Below the pieces are notes generated by a model. The model had not been told where the DNA came from, made no database searches, and saw nothing but the letters and a program-made list of their open reading frames with translations. Of a stretch of DNA of 64,000 nt, positions 24,591 through 33,814 are shown one piece after another. The translations under genes and the position numbers were made by a program. The stretch is from positions 124,001 to 188,000 of the forward strand of contig JAWWPG010000046.1 in the NCBI GenBank assembly GCA_033850885.1. Reading direction: 5' to 3'. Numbering within the stretch: the first letter of the stretch is position 1; each line of letters starts with the position of its first letter. This DNA comes from JAWWPG01 sp033850885 (GTDB lineage Bacteria; Actinomycetota; Actinomycetes; Propionibacteriales; Nocardioidaceae).

Positions 24591-25991
24591 TCATCCGGGG
24601 TGATCTGGGGATAGTTCGTGGTTCATCGCTGTGGTGGCGGGTACGCCGGGCCGGGGCCCCTCTCCGAGCAGGACGGACGCTCCGGCGCAGGCGAGCACCG
24701 CAAGCGCGAACGTGAGGCCGAGCAGGACGCGTCCGGCGGCACGGGCGTCCGAGGCCCGGCTGGTCACCGCTGCCCCCACCGCCCAGGTGAGCGGTGCCGC
24801 TCCCAGGAGGGAGAGGAGTAGCGCCGTCAGCCCGGCCATCGAGACGTAGCGGACGGCGATCCGGTCCGCGGCGGCCGCCCGCAGCCCGCCTGCGCAGGCG
24901 GCCGCGACGCCGGCCGCGAAGGGCGCCGCGGCGGCGCACATCAGCCACTGGTTGGCCGGCATCACCCACCCCCCGGCGGCGCCGAGCGCCATCACCGCAA
25001 GCCCGGTCGTGATGGAGCCTCGCGGACGCCACCAGGCCACGCCCACCCCGGCGAGTGCGCCCACCGCTAGCGTCAGCCCCACCCGCGTCGACAAGGGGCC
25101 TGAGGCGTGCGCCGGCACCAGAACGAGCAGCTGCAGGCAGGGCGGGCCGCAGGACAGGGCTACCACAACCGCCAGGTACGCCGGCCGTGCCCAGGCCACC
25201 GGCATCAACCAGCCACAGCCGAGGAGACCTCCCACGGTGACAGCGGTGGTGAGGAGGACGACCGGCCGCACCCAGGAGGTGCCCGGATCCGGCTGGAAGC
25301 CGAGAAGCAGCACGATGCTACCGACGCCGACGACGAGGAACCCGAGCGCGGCCCAGGCGTTCTGCCACAGGTCGCCCGCCGGGTTGGGCGGTCGAGCCGG
25401 CTCCTGCAGCATGGTCAGGACGGCCCAGACCAGCGAGATGGCGGCGACGGCAGCCAGTGCCCACCCGGGGGGATGCACCCCGAGCCGGGTCCCGCCATGC
25501 CCCCGGGGCCGAGACACCAGCCACGCGAGCGCCACCCATCCACCCGCCATGGGCAGTGTCCAGCCGGCCAACGTGGCTCGCGCCCACGGAGCGGGCAGGT
25601 CGTCCACCATGCACAGAGCGGAGGTGACGAGCGCGCCGACGGCAACCGCCTGCGTCAACAAGGCCAGCTCCAGCTGAGGGCTGCTGGTGACGTCCCGGGA
25701 GAGCGCCAGCCCGAGGAGCGCCGCGACGGTGCCGAGCGCCAGCGGCGGTGCCGGGCCGACGCGGACGCTCACCACCAGCGTCACCGCGCCAACGGCAAGG
25801 GCCAGCACGACCGCGACACCTGCCCAACCGGGCAGCCGGCTGTCGACGACACTCAGCGTTGGCGAGCCGGCCACCGTGTCCGGGATCGTCACCAGACAGC
25901 ACAGCGCCAGACTCGAGGCGAGGAAGGCGACGGCGGGAGCCAGCAGCAGCCTCGCCGGCTCGGCCCGTCGTATCGCGGGCGGCGCCGGCAC
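24591..25991 (-). CDS. Polytopic membrane protein of unknown function
   Basis: 466 residues, Ala/Leu/Val/Gly-rich, with roughly twelve to fourteen predicted transmembrane helices and short loops. No transporter signature or catalytic motif is recognisable. The pattern of paired helices could be a transporter or an exporter accessory, but nothing in the sequence decides it. It starts 1 bp after the RNase J stop, so it is the tail of the dapA-rnj transcript. Start ATG at 25991. Confidence 0.75.
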   Translation of the reverse strand: MPAPPAIRRAEPARLLLAPAVAFLASSLALCCLVTIPDTVAGSPTLSVVDSRLPGWAGVAVVLALAVGAVTLVVSVRVGPAPPLALGTVAALLGLALSRDVTSSPQLELALLTQAVAVGALVTSALCMVDDLPAPWARATLAGWTLPMAGGWVALAWLVSRPRGHGGTRLGVHPPGWALAAVAAISLVWAVLTMLQEPARPPNPAGDLWQNAWAALGFLVVGVGSIVLLLGFQPDPGTSWVRPVVLLTTAVTVGGLLGCGWLMPVAWARPAYLAVVVALSCGPPCLQLLVLVPAHASGPLSTRVGLTLAVGALAGVGVAWWRPRGSITTGLAVMALGAAGGWVMPANQWLMCAAAAPFAAGVAAACAGGLRAAAADRIAVRYVSMAGLTALLLSLLGAAPLTWAVGAAVTSRASDARAAGRVLLGLTFALAVLACAGASVLLGEGPRPGVPATTAMNHELSPDHPG

Positions 25992-25992
25992 G

Positions 25993-27684
25993 TCAGGCCT
26001 CGAGGACGACCGGGATGATCATCGGTCGCCGCCGGTGCGCCGAGTTCACCCAGCGGCCGGCCGTGCGACGTACGACCTGGTGCAGCTGGTAGATGTCGGA
26101 GTTGCCGTCCTGGACCGCGGCCATCAGCGCGGACGCCACCAGGGGCCGGAGCTCGTCGAAGACCCGCTCGTCCTCGGCGAAGCCGCGAGCATGGATCTCC
26201 GGCCCCGCGATGATCTTGCCCGAGTCGGAGTCGAGCACGACCATCACGCTGATGAAGCCTTCCTCGCCGAGGATCCGGCGGTCCTTCAGCTCGCTCTCCG
26301 TGATGTCGCCCACCGACGAACCGTCGACGAAGACGAACCCACAGTCGATCCGGCCCGCGATCTGGGCCACGCCGTCCACGAGGTCGACGACGACACCGTC
26401 CTCGGCGAGCAGGGCCCGACGACGCGGTACGCCGGTCATCACCGCCAGCTCGGCGTTGGCGACCATGTGCCGCACCTCGCCGTGGACCGGCAGCACGTTG
26501 CGGGGACGCACGAGGTTGTAGCAGTACAGCAGCTCACCCGCGCTGGCGTGCCCGGAGACGTGGACCAGAGCGTTGCCTCGGTGGACGACGGTGGCCCCGA
26601 GCCGGGTGAGCCCGTTCATGACGCGGAAGACTGAGCTCTCGTTGCCCGGGATCAGGCTCGACGCGAGCACCACGGTGTCACCGGGTTCGATGGCGATCCG
26701 GTCGTGGTTGCGGGCCGCTATCCGAGAGAGGGCGGACATCGGCTCGCCCTGCGAGCCGGTCGAGATCACCACGACATCTTCCGGTCGGTAGTCCTTGAGG
26801 TTGTTGAGCTCGATGAGCGTGTCGGGCGGCACCTTCAGGTATCCGAGGTCGCGGGCGATGGCCATGTTGCGAAGCATCGAGCGGCCGACGTAGACGACCT
26901 TGCGGCCCACTTCGACCGCTGCGTCCATCACCTGCTGGACCCGATGGACGTGGGAGGCGAAGCAGGCCACGATGATGCGCTGCTTGCTGGTGGCGAACAC
27001 GCGCTGGAGGACCGGCCCGATCTCACGCTCGGACGTCGTGAACCCCGGCACCTCGGCGTTCGTGGAGTCGACGAGGAACAGGTCGACCCCCTCCTCCCCC
27101 AGCCGGGCGAAGGCACGCAGGTCGGTGATCCGGCCGTCCAGCGGAAGCTGGTCCATCTTGAAGTCCCCGGTGTGCAGCAGCATCCCCGCCCGGGTCCGTA
27201 CGGCGACGGCGAGCGCGTCCGGGATCGAGTGGTTGACCGCCAGGAACTCGAGGTCGAACGGTCCGAACGTGAGCCGCTGGCCCTCGGAGACCTCGAACTT
27301 CGGTGACCTGGTCTGCCGGTGCTCGCGCAGCTTCGCCTCGAGGAGCGCCAGGGTGAGCTTCGAGCCCACCAGCGGGATGTCGGGACGTTCGCGGAGCAGG
27401 TAGGGCACGGCACCGATGTGGTCCTCGTGCCCATGGGTCAGGACGACGGCCTCGACGGCGCCGAGACGGTCGCGGATCGCGGTGAAGTCCGGCAGGATCA
27501 GGTCGACCCCCGGCTGGCTCTCGTCGGGGAACAGCACGCCGCAGTCGATGACGAGCAGCCGTCCCGCGTGCTCGAGCACCGCCATGTTGCGGCCGATCTC
27601 GCCCAGGCCCCCCAACGCGACGACCCGCAGGGCGTTCTTGTGCAACGGCGGCGGGGGGCCGAGGCGGGAGTAGAGATGGCTCAT
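25993..27684 (-). CDS. rnj: Ribonuclease J
   Basis: 563 residues, metallo-beta-lactamase/beta-CASP ribonuclease acting as 5'-3' exonuclease and endonuclease on mRNA and rRNA. The zinc motif HGHEDHIGAVPYLL is at about 84-97, HTGDFKMD at about 170 supplies further ligands, and HVSGHASAGEL near 390 is the beta-CASP motif. The C-terminal domain (about 465-555) ends with the usual RRRPMIIPVVLE. Its start overlaps the dapA stop by 4 bp, the standard dapA-rnj order of actinobacteria. Length normal. Confidence 0.95.
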   Translation of the reverse strand: MSHLYSRLGPPPPLHKNALRVVALGGLGEIGRNMAVLEHAGRLLVIDCGVLFPDESQPGVDLILPDFTAIRDRLGAVEAVVLTHGHEDHIGAVPYLLRERPDIPLVGSKLTLALLEAKLREHRQTRSPKFEVSEGQRLTFGPFDLEFLAVNHSIPDALAVAVRTRAGMLLHTGDFKMDQLPLDGRITDLRAFARLGEEGVDLFLVDSTNAEVPGFTTSEREIGPVLQRVFATSKQRIIVACFASHVHRVQQVMDAAVEVGRKVVYVGRSMLRNMAIARDLGYLKVPPDTLIELNNLKDYRPEDVVVISTGSQGEPMSALSRIAARNHDRIAIEPGDTVVLASSLIPGNESSVFRVMNGLTRLGATVVHRGNALVHVSGHASAGELLYCYNLVRPRNVLPVHGEVRHMVANAELAVMTGVPRRRALLAEDGVVVDLVDGVAQIAGRIDCGFVFVDGSSVGDITESELKDRRILGEEGFISVMVVLDSDSGKIIAGPEIHARGFAEDERVFDELRPLVASALMAAVQDGNSDIYQLHQVVRRTAGRWVNSAHRRRPMIIPVVLEA

Positions 27685-28595
27685 GCCGCGGTGTCCTCCA
27701 AGAGTCCTGCGTCGATGAGGTCGCGTCGCAGCTCGAGAAGCTGCTGGTCGGTCGCCGGGACCAGGGGCGACCGCACGACCCGGTTGCCGAGGTGGCCCTG
27801 CAGCTCGAGGGCCGCCTTGACCATGATCGCGCCCTGGGTGCGGGTCATGATCGCCGCCACCGCCGGCAGCAGCGACCTGTCGATCGTTCGGGCGGTGTCC
27901 AGGTCACCACGCTCGACGGCCTTGACGAGATCCCGGTAGCGCAGTCCCGCGAGGTGGCCGACCACGGAGACGATGCCCACGGCGCCCAGCGCCAGCCACT
28001 CGAGGTTCAGCGTGTCGTCACCGCTGTAGAGCACCAGGTCGGTCGAAGCCAACAGCCAGCTCCCGGCGTACAGGTCGCCGCTCGCCTCCTTGACGGCAAC
28101 GATCCGCTCGTGCTCGGCCAGCGCGGCGAGCGTGACGGCGGCGAGCTTGGTGCCGGTCCGGCCGGGGATGTCGTACAGCATCATCGGGAGACCGGAGGCG
28201 TCGGCGACAGCCCGGAAGTGCGCCAGGATCCCGGCCTGGGGCGGCTTGCTGTAGTAGGGCGTGACGGCGAGCAGCCCGTGGGCACCCGCCGCCTCGGCCG
28301 CCTTGGCGAGCTCGATCGAGTGCGCGGTGTCGTTCGTCCCGACCCCGGCGACCACGTGGGCGCGGTCTCCGACGGCTCCCACCACTGCGCGCAGGAGCAT
28401 GTCCTGCTCCGCGTCGCTCAGGGTCGGGCTCTCCCCCGTCGTACCGCAGATCACCAGGCCGTCGTGCCCGCAGTCGTCCACCAGGTGCGCGGCGAGGCCG
28501 GCCGCGGCGTCGCTGTCGAGCCGTCCCGCGGCGTCGAAAGGGGTGACCATCGCACTGAGCACGCGCCCGAAAGGCGCAGTCGTCACGGGGCTCAT
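27681..28595 (-). CDS. dapA: 4-hydroxy-tetrahydrodipicolinate synthase
   Basis: 304-residue TIM barrel that condenses pyruvate with aspartate semialdehyde in the lysine/diaminopimelate pathway. Diagnostic sites are GTTGESPTLS (about 50-59), YDIPGRTG with the catalytic Tyr (about 146) and IVAVKEASGD with the Schiff-base Lys (about 174). Coupled to rnj by a 4-bp overlap and 49 bp downstream of the folA stop, so thyA-folA-dapA-rnj may be one transcript. Start ATG at 28595. Confidence 0.95.
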   Translation of the reverse strand: MSPVTTAPFGRVLSAMVTPFDAAGRLDSDAAAGLAAHLVDDCGHDGLVICGTTGESPTLSDAEQDMLLRAVVGAVGDRAHVVAGVGTNDTAHSIELAKAAEAAGAHGLLAVTPYYSKPPQAGILAHFRAVADASGLPMMLYDIPGRTGTKLAAVTLAALAEHERIVAVKEASGDLYAGSWLLASTDLVLYSGDDTLNLEWLALGAVGIVSVVGHLAGLRYRDLVKAVERGDLDTARTIDRSLLPAVAAIMTRTQGAIMVKAALELQGHLGNRVVRSPLVPATDQQLLELRRDLIDAGLLEDTAA

Positions 28596-28644
28596 TCGTG
28601 AAGGTTACCGTTCAGCGCGTGCTCCGCCAGGCGTGCCGCTCGGG

Positions 28645-29151
28645 TCAGCTCGCGGGCTTCTTCCCATCCGTCCGTCTCCGGTATGTCGACCAGGCCCCAC
28701 CGTCGAACTCCTTTCGGTCCACCTCGTCCCACGCGGACCAGTCAACGTCGGGAAAGTACGTGTCGCCTGCCGGGTCGGCATCCACCCACGTGACCAGCAG
28801 CCGGTCGGCCAACGGCAGCGCCTCCGCGTACACCTGAGCTCCGCCCTGGATGAACGTCTCACTGCCCAGCCGGCCGGCTTCGCGGAGCGCCTCCTCGAGG
28901 CTGGTCGCGACGACCAGCCCAGCCGGCCGCTCGGTCGCCTCCGGCCAGCCCCCGTTGCGGGTGACCACGATCGTCGTGCGCCCCGGCAACGGGCGGCCGA
29001 TCGACTCGTACGTGAGCCGGCCCATCACCAGCACGTGACCCATCGTCAGCTGCCGGAAGCGCGTCATGTCGTCGGGTAGGTGCCACGGGATGGCGCCGCC
29101 CCGGCCGATGACCCCGTTCCGCGCCACGGCCGCCATGATCGTGACCGTCAT
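28645..29151 (-). CDS. folA: Dihydrofolate reductase
   Basis: 168 residues from an ATG at 29151 that overlaps the thyA stop (ATGA). It reduces dihydrofolate to tetrahydrofolate with NADPH, recycling the product of thymidylate synthase next door. Typical features: MAAVARNGVIGRGGAIPWHLP at the start with the substrate-binding Trp-His-Leu-Pro, MGRLTYESIGRPLPGR with the NADPH-binding loop, and FIQGGAQVYAEAL. The upstream open frame across thyA is not part of the gene. Confidence 0.95.
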   Translation of the reverse strand: MTVTIMAAVARNGVIGRGGAIPWHLPDDMTRFRQLTMGHVLVMGRLTYESIGRPLPGRTTIVVTRNGGWPEATERPAGLVVATSLEEALREAGRLGSETFIQGGAQVYAEALPLADRLLVTWVDADPAGDTYFPDVDWSAWDEVDRKEFDGGAWSTYRRRTDGKKPAS

Positions 29152-29942
29152 ACCGCGATCGGCGCCTTGATTCCCGGGTAGGGGTCGTACCCCGTCACGA
29201 CGATGTCGTCGAGGTCGAAGCCGTCGATGTCCTGGACCCTCGGGTCCAGCTCGAGTCGCGGCAGCGGACGAGGCTCGCGGCCGAGCTGCAGGCGCGCCTG
29301 GTCGAGGTGGTTGAGGTAGAGGTGGGCGTCTCCGAACGTGTGGACGAAGTCGCCGACACGCAGTCCGGTCACCTGCGCGACCATGTGGGTGAGCAGGGCG
29401 TACGACGCGATGTTGAACGGCACGCCGAGGAACACGTCCGCCGAGCGCTGGTAGAGCTGGCAGGACAGCCTGCCGTCGACCACGTAGAACTGGAAGAACG
29501 CGTGGCAGGGGGCGAGCGCCATCGCCGACAGGTCCGCGACGTTCCACGCGCTGACCAGGTGCCGTCGGGAGTCAGGGTTGTCTGCGATGGCCTTCACGAC
29601 GCCGCGGATCTGGTCGATGTGCTCGCCGGACGGCGTGGGCCAGCTGCGCCACTGGTAGCCGTAGACGGGTCCGAGGTCGCCGTGCTCGTCCGCCCACTCG
29701 TCCCAGATGTGGATGCCGTGCTCCCGGAGCCAGCCGATGTTGGTGTCGCCGCGCAGGAACCAGAGCAGCTCGCCGAAGACGGACCGCAGGTGCACCTTCT
29801 TGGTGGTCACCAGCGGGAACCCGGCGGCCAGGTCGAAGCGCATCTGGTGACCGAAGACGCTCAGCGTGCCGGTCCCGGTGCGATCGGACTTCTCGCTGCC
29901 CTCGTCGAGGACCCGCCGCATCAGGTCGAGGTACTGCCGCAT
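29148..29942 (-). CDS. thyA: Thymidylate synthase
   Basis: 264 residues, the ThyA length. It makes dTMP from dUMP with methylenetetrahydrofolate. The catalytic cysteine is in MALAPCHAFFQFYV (about 148); RSADVFLGVPFNIASYALL and the C-terminal IKAPIAV are conserved. Coupled to folA by a 4-bp overlap. Start ATG at 29942. Confidence 0.97.
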   Translation of the reverse strand: MRQYLDLMRRVLDEGSEKSDRTGTGTLSVFGHQMRFDLAAGFPLVTTKKVHLRSVFGELLWFLRGDTNIGWLREHGIHIWDEWADEHGDLGPVYGYQWRSWPTPSGEHIDQIRGVVKAIADNPDSRRHLVSAWNVADLSAMALAPCHAFFQFYVVDGRLSCQLYQRSADVFLGVPFNIASYALLTHMVAQVTGLRVGDFVHTFGDAHLYLNHLDQARLQLGREPRPLPRLELDPRVQDIDGFDLDDIVVTGYDPYPGIKAPIAV

Positions 29943-30077
29943 TCGCCGACCCTAACAGCGGGCGACCCCACTTCATGGCAAGCGTGAGCACCGTGGGCCC
30001 GGGACGGCGACGAGGCTGCTCGCGCTGACAAGGGGATGAGTCGGCCGTCGTCGTCGACGCGCTGACGGCGGGCTCGG

Positions 30078-32174
30078 TCAGCGCTCGAGCAGATCCTCCA
30101 GGTGGAGCGGCAGGCTGCGCAGCCGCACGCCGGTTGCGTTGTAGACGGCGTTCGCGACGGCGGCGGCGGTGCCGACGATGCCGAGCTCCCCGACGCCCTT
30201 GGTGCCGTTGGGGCCGAGGTTCGGATCCTGCTCGTCGAGCCAGCTCACGTCGATCTGGCCGATGTCCGCGTGCCCCGCGATGTGGTAGGAGGCGAAGTCG
30301 TGGTTGGCGTAGTCGCCGAACTCCGCATCCATCACGCCCTCCTCGTGCAGTGCCATCGACAGGCCCATCGTCATCCCACCGATCAGCTGCGAGCGAGCCG
30401 TGATCGGGTTGATGATGCGCCCGGCCGCGAACACCCCCACCATGCGCGGCACCCGGATCTCCCCGGAGTCGACGTCGACCCGCACCTCGACGAACTGGGC
30501 GCCGAAGGCGTGGCGGCTGAAGGGGGCCTGGTCCTTGAGGTCGGCGGCCGTGCCCTCGGTTGCGTCCAGGCCCTCGGCCGGGACCACGCCGCCCTCGCCG
30601 TCGAGCCGCGCCGCGAGCTTCGCTGCTGCCTTCTCGACGGCCCACCCCCATGAGTTGGTGCCCATCGAACCGCCGGCCAGGCCGGCGCGCGGCAGTCTGG
30701 TGTCTCCGATCAGGATCGTCACCTGCTCGGGGCTCACCCCGAGGCGCTGCGCCGCGATGATGAACAGCGCGGTGCGGGCTCCGGTCCCGATGTCGGTGGC
30801 GTTGATGGACACCGTGTAGTGCCCGTCGGTGTCGACCGCGACCCGAGCCGTCGCAGGGGCCACGTTGACGGGGTAGGTGGAGGCCGCGACGCCGCTGCCG
30901 ACCAGCCACCGCCCGTCGGGCCTTCGCCGGGGCCGCGGGTCTCGATCGGCCCACCCGAAACGCTCCGCCCCGGCGCGCAAGCACTCCACCAGGTGTCGGC
31001 TCGAGAACGGCAGCCCGCTTCCGGGGTCGGCGGCGGGCTCGTTGCGGATGCGCAGCTCGACCGGGTCGACGCCTGCTGCCACCGCCAGCTCGTCCATCGC
31101 GGACTCCAGGGCGAAGGAGCCCGGGCACTCGCCGGGTGCTCGCATCCATGAGGGGATCGGTACGTCGAGTCTGGCGAGGCGATGCGTCGTACGGCGGTTC
31201 GGCGCGGCGTACATCATCCTGGTCAGCAGGGCGCTCTGCTCGGCGAACTCCTTGACCGTCGCCGTCTGCTCGATGACGTCGTGGCCGATCGAGCTGAGGA
31301 CGCCGAAGCTGTCGGCGCCGAGGCGCAAGCGCTGGATGGTCGGCGTCCGGTAGCCGACCAGCGAGAACTGGTGCTGCCGGGTCAGCGCCAGCTTGACGGG
31401 CCGGTCCACGATCCGCGCCGCCATCGCAGCGAGCACCACATTCGGTCGCGGGAGACCCTTGGAGCCGAACCCACCGCCCACGTGCGCGCTGATCACCCGG
31501 ACGTTCTCCGGGTCGACGCCGAACGCCTTCGACAGGGTCTGCCGGACGACCTGACCCCCCTGGTTCGAGTCCTGGACGGTGAGGCTGTCCCCATCCCAGC
31601 TGGCCGTGGTCGCGTGCGGCTCCATCGGGTTGTTGTGCTCGGCCGGGGTGGTGTACGTCTCGTCGACCTGGACCTCGCTGGCGGCGAACGCGCCGGCCGG
31701 GTCGCCAGCCGTCGTGTCCGGCTCCAGGCCGGGGTTGATCGTCGCTGGCTTGTACAGGGACGGGTGGTCGGCGGTGAGGACCGAGTCGTGCGGTGCAGCC
31801 TCGTAGTGCACGACGAGCTGCGCGGCCGCCTCCCGGGCGGCTTCCTGGGACAAGGCCACCACGAGCGCGACGACCTGACCGCGGAACGCGACACGGTCGT
31901 CTTGCAGCACGGCCAAGGAGGCGTCGCCGGTGTCGCCCAGACGCGGCGCGTTGGCGTGCCAGAGGACCTCGATCACCCCGTCCCGGCCGACCGCACCCTC
32001 GACCTCGACGGAGCTCACCCGGCCGCGGGCGACCGTCGCCTGCACCGGCCATGCGTAGGCGGCACCCTCCGCCGCGTACTCGAACGCGTACCGCGCCCGG
32101 CCGGTCACCTTGTCCACTCCCTCGACGCGGGCGAGGGACAGCGCGCCGACATCCTGCCCGACCGTCGACGTCAC
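30078..32174 (-). CDS. Molybdenum hydroxylase large subunit (xanthine dehydrogenase/aldehyde oxidase family)
   Basis: 698 residues from a GTG at 32174 that overlaps the FAD-subunit stop by 4 bp; the longer frame is a shadow across that gene. It belongs to the molybdopterin-binding subunits of the YagR type. Domains: the a/b hammerhead (about 15-130, GRARYAFEYAAEGAAYAW), then Mo-binding domains with HVGGGFGSKG and the C-terminal GVGELGIVGTAAAVANAVYN, whose Glu is the expected active-site base. Together with the two following gene products it forms an oxidoreductase that hydroxylates an aldehyde or N-heterocycle. Substrate unknown. No maturation (XdhC/MobA-like) gene is adjacent. Confidence 0.9.
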   Translation of the reverse strand: MTSTVGQDVGALSLARVEGVDKVTGRARYAFEYAAEGAAYAWPVQATVARGRVSSVEVEGAVGRDGVIEVLWHANAPRLGDTGDASLAVLQDDRVAFRGQVVALVVALSQEAAREAAAQLVVHYEAAPHDSVLTADHPSLYKPATINPGLEPDTTAGDPAGAFAASEVQVDETYTTPAEHNNPMEPHATTASWDGDSLTVQDSNQGGQVVRQTLSKAFGVDPENVRVISAHVGGGFGSKGLPRPNVVLAAMAARIVDRPVKLALTRQHQFSLVGYRTPTIQRLRLGADSFGVLSSIGHDVIEQTATVKEFAEQSALLTRMMYAAPNRRTTHRLARLDVPIPSWMRAPGECPGSFALESAMDELAVAAGVDPVELRIRNEPAADPGSGLPFSSRHLVECLRAGAERFGWADRDPRPRRRPDGRWLVGSGVAASTYPVNVAPATARVAVDTDGHYTVSINATDIGTGARTALFIIAAQRLGVSPEQVTILIGDTRLPRAGLAGGSMGTNSWGWAVEKAAAKLAARLDGEGGVVPAEGLDATEGTAADLKDQAPFSRHAFGAQFVEVRVDVDSGEIRVPRMVGVFAAGRIINPITARSQLIGGMTMGLSMALHEEGVMDAEFGDYANHDFASYHIAGHADIGQIDVSWLDEQDPNLGPNGTKGVGELGIVGTAAAVANAVYNATGVRLRSLPLHLEDLLER

Positions 32175-33172
32175 CGCTCCTCCCCGTCGAGCCCGGCCAG
32201 CCGTATCAGCACGTCGGCGGTGAGGTTCGCCGAGAGCACCGCCTTGAACGCGTTGTCGGGCAGCAGCTCGGCGCGTTCCATCTCGTGAGCGACGGCCCTC
32301 TTGACTGCCTGCAAGCCGAGAGCCTGTCCGCGCAGCGCACTCTCGGCGACCCTCGCCCGCCAGGGACGTGGCGCGACGGCGCCCAGCGCGATCCTCACCT
32401 CGGACACCTCCCCGTCGTCCACCACGACGGCAGCCGCCACCGCACCCACGGCGAACGCGTACGACCGCCGGTCCCGCGCCTTGCGGTAGGCGGACGTCCT
32501 GGTCAACCGGCTCGGGGCGGGCAGCTCCACGGCGGTGATGAGCTCGCCGCGGCCGAGGGTGGTGTCTCGCGTGGGGTCGTCGCCTGGCAGGCGGTAGAGC
32601 TCGTCCAGGGTCACCCGTCGGCGGCCGTCCACGCCATCGAGGTGGATGACGGCATCGAGGGCAGCCAGCGCCACCGCCATGTCGGACGGGTTCGTCGCGA
32701 TGCAGTGCGTGCTCACTCCGAGGATCCCGAGGTCGCGGTGGATGCCTTCCCGCGCCGGGCATCCCGACCCGGGTTCGCGCTTGTTGCACGGCTTGGTGAC
32801 ATCCTGGAAGTAGAGGCAGCGGGTGCGTTGCAGCAGGTTGCCTCCCACGGTGGCCATGTTGCGGAGCTGACCGGACGCGCCGGAGAGCAGAGCCTGCGAC
32901 AGGACGGGATAGTCGCGGCGTACCCGTGGCTCGGCTGCCAGGTCGCTGTTGCGAACTCCCGCGCCGATCAGCAGCCCACCCGCATCCGTCTCCTCGACCG
33001 AGTGCGGAAGCAGCCCGTTGAGGTCGACCAACGCCCGTGGCCGCGCGACTCCCAGCCGCATCAGGTCCACCAGGTTCGTGCCCCCGGCAAGGTAGACGGC
33101 TCCAGGGTCGCCGGCCAACTCGGCGAGGGCGGCCTCCGCGGTGGCCGGAGCCCGGTAGGCGAAGGACCTCAC
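32171..33172 (-). CDS. FAD-binding subunit of the molybdenum hydroxylase
   Basis: 333 residues, CoxM/YagS type. The start is a GTG at 33172 overlapping the Fe-S subunit stop (GTGA). The FAD-binding loop is AVYLAGGTNLVDLMRLGVAR (about 30-50), and a second motif is ATVGGNLLQRTRC (about 112). CLYFQ and two Cys in CNKREPGSGCPA suggest an additional cluster as found in the YagS group. It passes electrons from the Fe-S subunit to the final acceptor. Confidence 0.9.
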   Translation of the reverse strand: MRSFAYRAPATAEAALAELAGDPGAVYLAGGTNLVDLMRLGVARPRALVDLNGLLPHSVEETDAGGLLIGAGVRNSDLAAEPRVRRDYPVLSQALLSGASGQLRNMATVGGNLLQRTRCLYFQDVTKPCNKREPGSGCPAREGIHRDLGILGVSTHCIATNPSDMAVALAALDAVIHLDGVDGRRRVTLDELYRLPGDDPTRDTTLGRGELITAVELPAPSRLTRTSAYRKARDRRSYAFAVGAVAAAVVVDDGEVSEVRIALGAVAPRPWRARVAESALRGQALGLQAVKRAVAHEMERAELLPDNAFKAVLSANLTADVLIRLAGLDGEER

Positions 33173-33720
33173 GGCAGACCCGCGACGTCGAGGATCGCCG
33201 GGACGATGTTGGCGTACGCGCCGCACCGGCAGAGGTTCCCACTCATCCGCTCACGGACCTCGTCGGCGTCGAGCGCGCCCGCACCGTCGAACTCGATGAC
33301 GGCAGACGGTGTCACCGCGCTCGGCCAGCCCCGATCGGCCTCGCCGAGCATGCCGACGGCCGAGCAGATCTGCCCGGGTGTGCAGTAGCCGCACTGGAAG
33401 GCATCCCGGTCGATGAAGGCACGCTGCAGACGGTGGAGGTCGCCGTCGACCGCCAGGCCCTCGATCGTGACGATGTCCGTGCCCTGGACGGCAACCGCGA
33501 GCGTGAGGCAGGAGTTGACCCGCCGTCCGTCGACCAGCACGGTGCACGCGCCGCACTGGCCGTGGTCGCACCCCTTCTTCGAGCCGGTGAGGCCCAGGTG
33601 GTCACGCAGGGCGTCGAGAAGCGACGTGCGGTTGTCGAGGGTGACGTCGATACCCTCCCCGTTCACCGAGAGGCGTACGTCGGACCGCGTCGAGATCTCA
33701 TCTCCGGAGGCGGTGCCCAC
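33169..33720 (-). CDS. 2Fe-2S subunit of the molybdenum hydroxylase
   Basis: 183 residues, CoxS/YagT type. An N-terminal plant-ferredoxin-like cluster (KKGCDHGQCGACTVLVDG ... NSC) and a C-terminal four-helix [2Fe-2S] domain (CGYCTPGQICSA ... GNLCRCGAY) hold two clusters linking molybdenum to FAD. There is no Tat signal, unlike the periplasmic YagT. First gene of a three-gene operon with 4-bp overlaps throughout. Confidence 0.93.
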   Translation of the reverse strand: MGTASGDEISTRSDVRLSVNGEGIDVTLDNRTSLLDALRDHLGLTGSKKGCDHGQCGACTVLVDGRRVNSCLTLAVAVQGTDIVTIEGLAVDGDLHRLQRAFIDRDAFQCGYCTPGQICSAVGMLGEADRGWPSAVTPSAVIEFDGAGALDADEVRERMSGNLCRCGAYANIVPAILDVAGLP

Positions 33721-33814
33721 GGCGCTCCCTTCCCAGACGGTGTCGTACCACTACGGGGAAGGCTCGCCCACCAACGACGTGAGCACAACCGGTGCCCTCG
33801 CCGCTTCCGCTGGG

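Noticed and set aside
30078..33242. A 1054-codon frame suggesting a single large hydroxylase gene
   Set aside because: The first part is out of frame with the FAD subunit gene, whose motifs are clear. The large subunit starts at the GTG at 32174.
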